Positions 8,423-16,018 of a DNA stretch of 64,000 bases are shown here, piece after piece. The translations under genes and the position numbers were made by a program. Each line of letters starts with the position of its first letter. The stretch's first letter is position 1. The stretch is taken from assembly GCF_003568665.1 (NCBI RefSeq), contig NZ_QXMH01000004.1, positions 104,942 through 168,941 of the forward strand, given 5' to 3'. Source of the stretch: Chitinophaga alhagiae. GTDB lineage: Bacteria; Bacteroidota; Bacteroidia; Chitinophagales; Chitinophagaceae. The notes under the pieces were generated by a model. The model did not search any database. It had not been told where the DNA came from and worked only from the letters and a program-made list of their open reading frames with translations.

Positions 8423-9781
8423 ATGAAGTACTGTGAAAATATACTGGAAACCATCGGACATACGCCCCTGATAAAGCTCCATCGCGTAACCGCTGAATTG
8501 CCCTGTACCGTGCTGGCCAAAGTAGAGTTCTTTAATCCCGGCAACTCCATCAAAGACCGTATGGCGCTGAAAATGGTGGAAGAGGCCGAAAAAAAAGGTT
8601 ACCTCAAACCCGGGGGTACCATTATTGAAGGCACATCCGGCAATACCGGCATGGGCCTGGCCCTGGCGGCCGTTATCAAAGGCTACAAGTGTATTTTCAC
8701 AACTACGGATAAACAATCCAAGGAAAAAGTAGACATCCTCAAAGCCGTTGGCGCGGAGGTAATTGTTTGCCCCACCAACGTGCTGCCGGAAGACCCGAAG
8801 TCTTATTACTCCGTATCCCGCAGGCTGGCCAATGAAATTCCCAATTCCTTTTACATGAACCAGTACGATAACCTGGCCAACCGCGATGCGCATTATGAGC
8901 AGACCGGCCCGGAAATATGGGAACAGACGGACGGCCGCATCACCCACCTGGTGGTGGCCACCGGCACCGGCGGCACCATTACCGGCACGGGCAGGTACCT
9001 GAAAGAAAAGAACCCCGCTATACAGGTGTGGGCCATAGACAGCTACGGCTCCCTGCTGAAAAAGTTCTTTGATACCGGCGAGCTGGACATGAACGAAGTA
9101 CACCCTTATATCACGGAAGGCATCGGGGAAGATTTTGTGCCGCAGAATTACGACATGAGCGTGATAGACCATTTCGAGAAAGTGACCGACAAGGACGGCG
9201 CCGTGATGGCCCGCCGCATAGCCAAGGAAGAAGGCATTTTTATAGGGTACTCCGCCGGTTCCGCCATAGCCGGGCTGCTGCAGCTGAAAAGCCGCCTCAA
9301 GCCGGAAGATGTGGTGGTGGTAGTGTTTCACGACCATGGCAGCCGCTACGTAGGCAAGGTGTATAATGACCAGTGGATGATGGAGCGCGGCTTCCTGGAC
9401 GTAAAAACGGTGAAAGACATTGTGAACAGCCGCCGCAACCTGCCGCTGGTGACCATTCCGCCAGACGAGAAAGTGAGCGGCGCCATTGCCAAAATGAAAA
9501 AGTTCGACATTGAGCACCTGCCCGTGGCCAGCAACGGCCAGTTCATTGGCGCCATTTCGGAGAGCGGCCTGTTCAGCAAGCTGATAGACCAGCCGGACCT
9601 GAAAGAATCCCCGGTAGAGGCCGTGATGCATAAAGCCTTTCCCGTAGTAAGCATGGAAACACCCATTGAAAAGCTCTCCGTTTATATCAACAAGGAGAAC
9701 GGCGCCGTGCTCACGCACGATGAAAGCGGCAACTACCACATTATTACCAAATACGATATCATTCAGGCACTGGGCAGTTGA
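8423..9781 (+). CDS. Cystathionine beta-synthase (PLP enzyme with CBS-domain pair)
   Basis: A 452-residue type II PLP enzyme. The N-terminal ~325 residues are the cysteine synthase/cystathionine synthase fold: Lys44 in NPGNSIKDRM forms the Schiff base, EGTSGNTGMGLA binds the substrate carboxylate, and ATGTGGTITGTGRYL binds the PLP phosphate. The last ~115 residues form a pair of CBS modules (VSGAIAKMKKFDIEHLPV; HDESGNYHIITKYDII), an adenosyl-ligand sensor in homologues. It probably condenses serine and homocysteine to cystathionine, but O-acetylserine sulfhydrylase activity cannot be excluded. A promoter -7-like element TAATTTCG lies at 8396-8403. Confidence 0.88.
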   Translation: MKYCENILETIGHTPLIKLHRVTAELPCTVLAKVEFFNPGNSIKDRMALKMVEEAEKKGYLKPGGTIIEGTSGNTGMGLALAAVIKGYKCIFTTTDKQSKEKVDILKAVGAEVIVCPTNVLPEDPKSYYSVSRRLANEIPNSFYMNQYDNLANRDAHYEQTGPEIWEQTDGRITHLVVATGTGGTITGTGRYLKEKNPAIQVWAIDSYGSLLKKFFDTGELDMNEVHPYITEGIGEDFVPQNYDMSVIDHFEKVTDKDGAVMARRIAKEEGIFIGYSAGSAIAGLLQLKSRLKPEDVVVVVFHDHGSRYVGKVYNDQWMMERGFLDVKTVKDIVNSRRNLPLVTIPPDEKVSGAIAKMKKFDIEHLPVASNGQFIGAISESGLFSKLIDQPDLKESPVEAVMHKAFPVVSMETPIEKLSVYINKENGAVLTHDESGNYHIITKYDIIQALGS

Positions 9782-9782
9782 T

Positions 9783-10568
9783 ATGTTGTACCACGATCAG
9801 TTAGGCCGCACCGTGGAGATCTCCGTTCCTCCCCAACGCATCATATCCGTAGTGCCCTCGCAAACCGAGCTGCTCTACCACCTGGGCGCCACCGTGCAGG
9901 GCATCACCAAATTCTGCGTACACCCGGCGGCGTGGTTCCGCAGCATTCCCCGCGTAGGCGGCACCAAGCAGCTGGACCTGGAGCGCATTGCCGCCCTGCG
10001 GCCAGACCTCATCATTGCCAACAAGGAAGAAAATGAAAAAGCACAAATAGAGGCCCTGGCCGCGCGTTTCCCCGTGTGGGTGAGTGATATCCATACCCTG
10101 GCAGATGCCTGCCGCATGGTGACCGGCCTGGGAGACATTTTGCAGCGGCAGGCCGCCGCGCAGCATATCCGCCAGCAGATAGAAGAAGGTTTCAGCCGGC
10201 TGCAACCCCTGCCCATGGCGGCGCCCGCCGCGTATTTTATCTGGCGGGAGCCATGGATGGTGGCCGGTGGAGATACCTTTATCCACGACATGATGGCGCG
10301 CTGCGGCTTCCGGAACGTGTTTGCGGACCTGCCCCGTTACCCCGCCATGGGCCTGGCGCAGCTGGCCGCCAGCGGTTGCCGGCTGGTACTGCTTTCCAGC
10401 GAGCCCTACCCTTTTAAGGAAAAACACATTGCTGAAATAAAAGCATACCTCCCGGATGCGGAAGTGCTGCTGGTTGACGGGGAAATGTTCTCCTGGTACG
10501 GCAGCCGCCTGATGTTTGCGCCGGGGTATTTTGACGAATTGATCACGGCGGTACGGGCAACCATATAG
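9783..10568 (+). CDS. Helical-backbone metal receptor / BtuF-like binding protein without signal peptide
   Basis: A 261-residue protein of the TroA/BtuF periplasmic binding-protein fold: N-terminal PPQRIISVVPSQTELLYHLG and VGGTKQLDLERIAALRPDLIIANKEEN are hallmark segments of cobalamin/siderophore receptors, and the C-terminal lobe has VNVFADLPRYPAMGLAQLAA-like spacing (here FRNVFADLPRYP). It begins one base after the cystathionine synthase stop, so the two are probably co-transcribed. The odd point is that the start (MLYHDQLGRTVEIS) leads directly into the fold with no signal peptide or lipobox, so the protein may stay in the cytoplasm. A longer in-frame opening upstream lies inside the previous gene and does not add a signal sequence. 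Confidence 0.75.
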   Translation: MLYHDQLGRTVEISVPPQRIISVVPSQTELLYHLGATVQGITKFCVHPAAWFRSIPRVGGTKQLDLERIAALRPDLIIANKEENEKAQIEALAARFPVWVSDIHTLADACRMVTGLGDILQRQAAAQHIRQQIEEGFSRLQPLPMAAPAAYFIWREPWMVAGGDTFIHDMMARCGFRNVFADLPRYPAMGLAQLAASGCRLVLLSSEPYPFKEKHIAEIKAYLPDAEVLLVDGEMFSWYGSRLMFAPGYFDELITAVRATI

Positions 10569-10750
10569 CCGCAGCGCCAAAAGGCCCCGGTGAATAATCC
10601 GGTTGCCCGCACCTTCGCATTTCATGCTCCTGAAACCCGGCTTCCGGAAAAATTTCAATTCCCAAAGCAACCCCTTCCTCTCCATACCCGTACCCTTTTC
10701 TGAAAAACCGGTCCCTTTCAAAAAACGCGAAAAAACTAAACCACTCAATT

Positions 10751-11197
10751 ATGGAAAGAAGAAACTTTTTGTCCAGCATGGGCATTACCCTTGCTATTGC
10801 CTGTACGGGCGGGTTGGCGGCCTGCGGCGGTAAGGGAGACGATCCCGCTCCAAACCCCGGTCCCGGTCCTGGCCCGGGCCCCGGGCCGGGCGCCAAGCTG
10901 ACCGTTAACCTGGCCACGCAGGTACCGAACGTGGGAGACGCTATCATCAGCAATGGAGTGGTATTGGTACGCACCGCCACCGGCAACGCCGCGGCCTCCT
11001 TTGCCGCTTTCACCAGCACCTGCACCCACATGGGCTGCACGCTTTCCGGGGTGTCTGGCGGTAAAATAGAATGCGGCAGCGCCTGCGGGCACGGCAGCAA
11101 GTTCAACCTGGACGGTACGGTGAGCAACGGCCCCGCCACGGCCGCGCTGGCCAAATACACCGTTGAAGTGAACGGAACAACGTTAACAGTGAAATAG
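10751..11197 (+). CDS. Rieske-type 2Fe-2S lipoprotein with altered box II
   Basis: A 148-residue exported protein. The N-terminus has a Tat-like RRNFL and a hydrophobic stretch ending in a lipobox (GLAAC, Cys25), so it is probably a Tat-exported lipoprotein. A Pro-Gly repeat (about 36-47) links it to a Rieske-like domain at ~50-148. Box I is canonical, CTHMGC (Cys91, His93, Cys96). Box II reads CGSACGHGSKF (Cys108, Cys112, His114): the usual C-x2-H ligand spacing is not met, since the position three before His is Ala111. HGSKFNLDG keeps the rest of the family pattern. Whether it still binds a cluster is open. A terminator follows at once. Confidence 0.78.
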   Translation: MERRNFLSSMGITLAIACTGGLAACGGKGDDPAPNPGPGPGPGPGPGAKLTVNLATQVPNVGDAIISNGVVLVRTATGNAAASFAAFTSTCTHMGCTLSGVSGGKIECGSACGHGSKFNLDGTVSNGPATAALAKYTVEVNGTTLTVK

Positions 11198-11208
11198 TGT
11201 TTGGACGG

Positions 11209-11244
11209 AAAAACCGCTCCGCCGGCCATGGCGGGCGGTTTTTT
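11209..11244 (+). terminator. Intrinsic terminator after the Rieske gene
   Basis: A GC-rich stem (ACCGC-CCGCC paired with GGCGG-GCGGT, one bulged T, loop GGCCAT) runs into six T residues, 12 bases after the Rieske stop codon. Confidence 0.8.
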
Positions 11245-11323
11245 CAATGGAGGAACGCACCCGGTTTTTAAATCTTTTAAAAAAGAACCCTAAAACTTGC
11301 GAAAATGCAAATTTTGAAATGCC

Positions 11324-11331
11324 TATATTTG
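11324..11331 (+). promoter_or_regulatory. Promoter -7 box for the aldolase gene
   Basis: TATATTTG matches the Bacteroidota sigma -7 consensus TAnnTTTG exactly; it lies 32 bases before the aldolase start codon and follows the previous gene's terminator. No convincing TTTG at the expected -33 spacing was seen; the nearest is TTG at 11297-11299. Confidence 0.6.
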
Positions 11332-11363
11332 CTTTCCTTTAAAAATTAAACATTTTAACGTCT

Positions 11364-12431
11364 ATGGGAAAGTACAAAGCCGGCGTATTATTCGGTGAAG
11401 AGCTGGAAGCGCTCTATAAAGATGCCAAGGAAAATGAATTTGCCATGCCCGCAGTGAACGTGGTTGGCACCAACTCAGTGAATGCCGTGCTGGAAACGGC
11501 CGCCAAGGTAAATTCCCCGGTTATCATCCAATTTTCTAACGGCGGCGCCCAATTCTATGCCGGTAAAGGCATGCCCAATGACAAGCTGCAGGCCAACATT
11601 GCGGGCGGTGTATCTGGCGCCAAACACGTACATGAGGTAGCGCAATATTATGGTGTACCCGTAGTGCTGCATACAGACCATGCCGCCAAAAAATGGCTGC
11701 CCTGGATTGACGGCCTGCTCACCGCCGGCGAAAAATTCAAGAAAGAAACGGGCCAGCCGCTCTACAGCTCCCACATGCTGGACCTGTCTGAAGAGCCCAT
11801 CCATGAAAACATTGCGATCTCCAAAGCATATTTCGAAAGAATGAATAAACTGGGCATGTCTATTGAAATTGAACTGGGCGTTACCGGTGGTGAAGAAGAC
11901 GGGGTAGACAACTCCGGCGTGGAAAACTCGCTGCTGTATACCCAGCCTGAAGACGTGGCCTACGCTTACGAACAGCTGAGCCAGGTTGGCAGCCGCTTCA
12001 CCGTGGCCGCCGCTTTCGGCAACGTGCACGGCGTGTACAGCCCCGGCAACGTGGAGCTGCGCCCCGAGATCCTGCAGAACAGCCAGGAATTTATTGAGAA
12101 AAAATTTAATACCGGCAAAAAGCCGGTATTCTATGTATTCCATGGCGGTTCCGGCTCCCCCAAGCACCAGATCAACGAAACCCTGGGCTACGGCGTGATC
12201 AAAATGAACATTGACACAGACATGCAATGGGCTTTCTGGGAAGGCGTGCTGGATTACTACAAGGCCAAGGAAGGCTACCTGCAGGCCCAGCTCGGCAACC
12301 CTGAAGGAGCTGACAAACCCAACAAAAAATACTACGATCCGCGTGTGTGGCTGCGCAAAGGGGAAGAAACCTTTGTAAAACGGCTGGAAGAAGCCTTTAC
12401 AGACCTGAACTGCATTAACCGCAACGCATAA
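11364..12431 (+). CDS. fbaA: Class II fructose-bisphosphate aldolase
   Basis: A 355-residue zinc-dependent aldolase of glycolysis and gluconeogenesis that interconverts fructose 1,6-bisphosphate with dihydroxyacetone phosphate and glyceraldehyde 3-phosphate. Key residues by alignment to the E. coli type: Asp105 and His106 (VLHTDH; catalytic Asp and Zn ligand), Glu170 (IEIELGVTGGEEDG), His222 (GNVHGVY) and His260 (FHGGSGS) as Zn ligands or neighbours, and NIDTDMQW for phosphate binding. Full length for the long class IIA subgroup. It stands alone between its own promoter and terminator. Confidence 0.95.
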   Translation: MGKYKAGVLFGEELEALYKDAKENEFAMPAVNVVGTNSVNAVLETAAKVNSPVIIQFSNGGAQFYAGKGMPNDKLQANIAGGVSGAKHVHEVAQYYGVPVVLHTDHAAKKWLPWIDGLLTAGEKFKKETGQPLYSSHMLDLSEEPIHENIAISKAYFERMNKLGMSIEIELGVTGGEEDGVDNSGVENSLLYTQPEDVAYAYEQLSQVGSRFTVAAAFGNVHGVYSPGNVELRPEILQNSQEFIEKKFNTGKKPVFYVFHGGSGSPKHQINETLGYGVIKMNIDTDMQWAFWEGVLDYYKAKEGYLQAQLGNPEGADKPNKKYYDPRVWLRKGEETFVKRLEEAFTDLNCINRNA

Positions 12432-12445
12432 TCTTACAGTTGTAC

Positions 12446-12476
12446 AAAAGCCCCCCGCACCAACGGGGGGCTTTTG
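12446..12476 (+). terminator. Strong intrinsic terminator after fbaA
   Basis: A perfect 12-bp stem (AAAAGCCCCCCG at 12446-12457 with CGGGGGGCTTTT at 12464-12475) and a 6-base loop CACCAA, 14 bases after the aldolase stop. The U tract is part of the stem. Confidence 0.9.
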
Positions 12477-12549
12477 ATTTACGGAAAAGTTTAATTTTAT
12501 CGTATCTTGCACCACTATTCTTTAATCTAATTTTAGTACAAAATCTAGT

Positions 12550-13395
12550 ATGAGCTGGTTTAAGCGAATTAAACAGGGTATTTCTACCAGTACCAGTGAG
12601 AAGAAAGAGGCGCCGGACGGTTTATGGCACAAATGCCCGAATTGTAAGAAAACGACCACCATGAAAGACCTGAAAGAACATTTGTACGTATGTGACAAAT
12701 GTAACTTTCACAACCGCATCAATTCACCGGAGTATTTTGAGATCATCTTTGATAATAACCAGTTTGAAGAACTCTTTGCCAACATTTACCCGAAAGACAT
12801 GCTGGGCTTCAATGACCTGAAACCCTACGATGCCCGGCTGAAGGAGGCACAGAAAAAATCAGGGCTGACAGACGCCATGCGCGTTGGCTCCGGGCTGGTG
12901 AACGGTAATGGCCTGGTGGTGGCCTGTATGGACTTCAACTTCATTGGCGGCTCCATGGGCTCCGTGGTGGGTGAGAAAATTGCCCGCAGCATAGATCATT
13001 GCATGGCCCACCGCCTGCCCCTGCTGATCATTTCCAAATCAGGCGGCGCGCGCATGATGGAAAGCGCCTTCTCCCTGATGCAGATGGCCAAAACGTCCGC
13101 CAAGCTCACCCAGCTGGCAGCTGCCGGTTTGCCGTACATTTCATTGATGACAGACCCCACCACCGGCGGCGTTACCGCTTCTTACGCCATGCTGGGCGAT
13201 ATCAACACCGCCGAGCCGGGCGCCCTCATCGGGTTTGCGGGGCCAAGGGTGATCAAGGAAACGATCAAAAAAGACCTTCCCGAAGGTTTCCAGAGCGCGG
13301 AATTTCTGCTGGAGCACGGCTTCCTGGACTTTATCCTGGACCGTAAAGAACTGAAAAACAGGCTTAGCACGCTGCTGGAACTGTTCAAGAATTAG
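12550..13395 (+). CDS. accD: Acetyl-CoA carboxylase carboxyltransferase subunit beta
   Basis: A 281-residue subunit that, with AccA, transfers the carboxyl group from biotin to acetyl-CoA to form malonyl-CoA. An N-terminal four-cysteine zinc finger (Cys29, Cys32, Cys48, Cys51) is followed by the carboxyltransferase crotonase-like domain, with SKSGGARMMESAFSLMQMAK and TDPTTGGVTASYAMLGD forming the acyl-CoA pocket and oxyanion hole. Full length. No other acc gene is adjacent. Confidence 0.95.
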   Translation: MSWFKRIKQGISTSTSEKKEAPDGLWHKCPNCKKTTTMKDLKEHLYVCDKCNFHNRINSPEYFEIIFDNNQFEELFANIYPKDMLGFNDLKPYDARLKEAQKKSGLTDAMRVGSGLVNGNGLVVACMDFNFIGGSMGSVVGEKIARSIDHCMAHRLPLLIISKSGGARMMESAFSLMQMAKTSAKLTQLAAAGLPYISLMTDPTTGGVTASYAMLGDINTAEPGALIGFAGPRVIKETIKKDLPEGFQSAEFLLEHGFLDFILDRKELKNRLSTLLELFKN

Positions 13396-13560
13396 GAGGC
13401 CTCCCGTGCGGGAATAGGTGTTGCCGGGTGCCATGCAAGTGGCGGCAACGCTCCGGGAAGTGAAGGTACTCAAACATAACAACACCTCTTCCGGGGCTGA
13501 CAAACAAAGAAGTATGGGCCATTTTTTTCCCCGCCCTGCTCCCGCTGTGTGTCAGCCCCT

Positions 13561-13568
13561 TATATTTG
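13561..13568 (+). promoter_or_regulatory. Promoter -7 box immediately before smpB
   Basis: TATATTTG is an exact match to TAnnTTTG and ends only seven bases before the smpB ATG. Transcription normally starts about seven bases after this box, so the mRNA would be leaderless or nearly so. Confidence 0.55.
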
Positions 13569-13575
13569 TGGCGAA

Positions 13576-14016
13576 ATGGCAGAATTAAAGAACAGATCAG
13601 CGTATTTCGAGTTTGCGATAGAAGATAAATACATCGCCGGTATGGTGCTGACAGGTACCGAGATCAAGTCCATTCGCGGCGGCAAGGTGAGCTTTAATGA
13701 CAGCTTCTGCTATTTTTCAAAAGGCGAGCTGTACGTTAAAAGCCTGCACATTGCCGAGTACTCCCATGGCACCTACGCCAATCACGATCCCCTCCGGGAA
13801 CGCAAGCTGCTGCTCCAGAAAAAGGAGCTGCGGAAAATGGAGAAAAAGCTGCAGGAAAAAGGCTATACCATCGTTCCCCTTCGTATATTCATAAACGATA
13901 AAGGGCTGGCCAAAATAGAGGTAGGCCTGGGTAAAGGTAAAAAGCTGCACGACAAGCGTGACAGCATCAAACAACGCGAAGCGGACCGCGAGCTGAGAAG
14001 GAACTTCAAGCTCTGA
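13576..14016 (+). CDS. smpB: SsrA-binding protein SmpB
   Basis: A 146-residue partner of tmRNA in trans-translation of stalled ribosomes. The OB-fold has the family blocks NRSAYFEFAIEDKYIAGMVLTGTEIKSIR, then LLLQKKELRKMEKKL and GLGKGKKLHDKRDSIKQRE, with the basic C-terminal tail that inserts into the mRNA channel. The ATG at 13576 gives the standard N-terminus (MAELKNRSAY); a longer in-frame reading begins upstream of the promoter box and is rejected. Confidence 0.95.
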   Translation: MAELKNRSAYFEFAIEDKYIAGMVLTGTEIKSIRGGKVSFNDSFCYFSKGELYVKSLHIAEYSHGTYANHDPLRERKLLLQKKELRKMEKKLQEKGYTIVPLRIFINDKGLAKIEVGLGKGKKLHDKRDSIKQREADRELRRNFKL

Positions 14017-14264
14017 CGGTATATTCCGCCAAACGGATCACCCCCATTCCCTGTTTCCGGCATTACATTTGCCTGTTGATATGAAAACCGTAACTATTTA
14101 CATACTTCGTTCGTCTTGTAAGGGCGCTCATATGAGCCGCATGTTTTTTAAAAGATACACATGTACCATCCGCCTTTCGCAACGCATAACTCTTCATTTG
14201 CCGCCTCGCCTTTTGCAGGCCTGTTCCGGTATTTTGCATTCCTAATCCGTAATTTCTCTTGACC

Positions 14265-15398
14265 ATGTTCCGATACCTGCCCCTTCTTTTTATCCTCACC
14301 CTGTTTTCCTGCAAATCAGGCGAAAAATTATATAACCAGGGCCATTACGGCACTGCCGTGGAAGCATTCGTAAAAAAACTGCAACGCCGGCCTGCAGACG
14401 CCACATCGCTGCAATTGCTCCCCCGCGCTTACCAGGCCGCCATGGATTACCATGAGGGCCGCGCCAAACAGGCACTGGCCTCCAATAACGACCTGAAATG
14501 GGAATCTGTACGGGTAGAGTACCGCGCCATGCAGTCGCTTTACAACACCATCCGCACCTCTCCCGCCGCCATGGGCGTGGTAAAGCCGAAAGACTATTCC
14601 GCGGCTATTACCGGCGCGCAGGAAAACGCCTCTGAGGCCCGCTACGAAAGAGGCCTGCAACTGCTGGAGCAAGGCACCAAACAAAGCGCCCGCGAAGCGT
14701 ATGAAGAGTTCAGCGCCGCCCTCCGCCTCACGCCCAATTACAAAGACGCGGCCCAGCTGCGGGAAGAGGCCTACGCCATTGGGCTCGTAAACGTGGTGAT
14801 CAGCGAAATAGACGTGCGCTCCCCCTACTTCCAGTTTTCCGCGGACCAGTTCAGGGACGCGCTGGTGCGTAACCTGGAGCAGCGCCAGATCAACAACTTC
14901 GTAAAGTTCTATGACGAGCGCCGCGTGCGGGGAGACCGGGATTTCAGGCCAGACCAGTACATGGAGCTGCGGTTTATGGACTTCATGGTGGGCCAGACCT
15001 TTGTTGACCGATACCAGCGCGAAGTGTCCAAAGTGATTTCCGTTCCCGGCAATAAAAAAGACACTACCGGCAAACCCATTATGGTAGATATTACCGTGAA
15101 AGCCACGTTGTATATCACCAAAAAGACCGTGGCCTCCACCGGCCTGCTGGATTACCGTATCACCGATGTGAATGACAACCGCGTGCTGCGGCAAGACAGG
15201 GTGCCCGGTTCCTTCACCTGGCAAAACCAGTTCGGCACCTACCGGGGAGACGAGCGCGCCCTCAGTGATGCGGACCGCGCGCTGATAGGCGGCCGGGACA
15301 TTCCGCCACCGCCGCCGCAAGACCTCTTCATGGAACTGACACGCCCTATTTATGACCGGCTGGCCGGCGACCTCCGCTCTTTTTACAGCCGGTATTAA
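14265..15398 (+). CDS. TPR-containing lipoprotein, function unknown
   Basis: A 377-residue probable lipoprotein: the signal peptide MFRYLPLLFILTLFSC ends in a lipobox-like LFSC (Cys16). Residues ~20-170 look like TPR helices (LYNQGHYGTAVEAFVKKLQRRP; ARYERGLQLLEQGTKQSAREAYEEF). The C-terminal half is a beta-rich domain with DITVKATLYITKK and a conserved-looking GSFTWQNQFGTYRGDERALS. This architecture recurs in Bacteroidota as an uncharacterised cell-envelope protein. The 248 bases before it, after smpB, hold no credible gene. Confidence 0.75.
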   Translation: MFRYLPLLFILTLFSCKSGEKLYNQGHYGTAVEAFVKKLQRRPADATSLQLLPRAYQAAMDYHEGRAKQALASNNDLKWESVRVEYRAMQSLYNTIRTSPAAMGVVKPKDYSAAITGAQENASEARYERGLQLLEQGTKQSAREAYEEFSAALRLTPNYKDAAQLREEAYAIGLVNVVISEIDVRSPYFQFSADQFRDALVRNLEQRQINNFVKFYDERRVRGDRDFRPDQYMELRFMDFMVGQTFVDRYQREVSKVISVPGNKKDTTGKPIMVDITVKATLYITKKTVASTGLLDYRITDVNDNRVLRQDRVPGSFTWQNQFGTYRGDERALSDADRALIGGRDIPPPPPQDLFMELTRPIYDRLAGDLRSFYSRY

Positions 15399-15433
15399 CT
15401 TTCCGGCACTGAGATTGTTATACAATCATTAAA

Positions 15434-15859
15434 ATGAACAACATGAAAAAATACCTGGCCTTTTTTACAGCCCTTGCATTTGCAACCAGCTGCAGCTCGC
15501 CCAAGCCCGCGGCTACCAACAATGAAGCAGACCTGTATAAGACCTGGCGCCTCGTGGAAGTGCAGGGCCAGCCGGTAGATACTACCAAACTCCAGCGCCC
15601 CGCGGAATTTACGTTCAACAGGGCCGAGCAGCGCATCAGCGGCTCCGCCGGCTGCAACAATATTTTCGGGAAATTCACGGTTGCCGCGGATAAACTGACC
15701 TTTTCCCCGCTGGCCGCTACCAAAATGGCTTGCGCGGACATGAGCGTGGAAAGCCAATTCCTGCAGATCATAGACAAGGTGAACAACTGGAAGGTAACGG
15801 AAGGTTTCCTGGTGCTCAACCAGGACGGTACGCCGCTGGCGAAGTTCATTGCAAAATAG
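15434..15859 (+). CDS. META-domain lipoprotein (HslJ-like)
   Basis: A 141-residue protein with signal peptide and lipobox (ATSC, Cys20) followed by one META domain. Typical segments are TWRLVEVQGQPV, GSAGCNNIFGKF and ATKMACADMSVESQFLQII. HslJ-like proteins sit in the envelope and are linked to stress or antibiotic tolerance in enterobacteria; the function here is not known. It starts 35 bases after the TPR lipoprotein and is probably co-transcribed with it; an internal ATG at 15443 is an equally good start. Confidence 0.85.
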   Translation: MNNMKKYLAFFTALAFATSCSSPKPAATNNEADLYKTWRLVEVQGQPVDTTKLQRPAEFTFNRAEQRISGSAGCNNIFGKFTVAADKLTFSPLAATKMACADMSVESQFLQIIDKVNNWKVTEGFLVLNQDGTPLAKFIAK

Positions 15860-15880
15860 GCTGCCCGCCAACAATACTGA

Positions 15881-15914
15881 AAAGGGTGCAACAATGCTGT
15901 TGCACCCTTTTTTT
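15881..15914 (+). terminator. Intrinsic terminator after the META lipoprotein
   Basis: Perfect stem AAAGGGTGCAAC / GTTGCACCCTTT with loop AATGCT, then a run of T, 21 bases after the stop codon. It also lies downstream of the convergent ABC exporter gene, with a weaker T run on that strand. Confidence 0.88.
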
Positions 15915-16018
15915 ACTGTCCCGTATGGATCTGCAGCATCCCCTGTAACTGATACTGCAAGAAGGTTTATTATGGGCCGCAGGCTGATAGCGACCCAATG
16001 TTTGAAGGCTGATAGCGT

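Noticed and set aside
8405..9739. Long minus-strand frame (444 codons) opposite cystathionine beta-synthase
   Set aside because: It mirrors the GC-rich codon positions of the real gene, is full of His/Gly/Val runs without any domain, and the plus-strand product is a clear family member.
13396..13430. GGAGGCCTCC palindrome after accD as a terminator
   Set aside because: Short stem, no T run; probably chance in GC-rich sequence.
14063..14314. Minus-strand frame of 83 codons between smpB and the TPR lipoprotein
   Set aside because: Overlaps the signal-peptide region of the lipoprotein, has no recognisable features and is highly basic; the gap probably contains only regulatory DNA.
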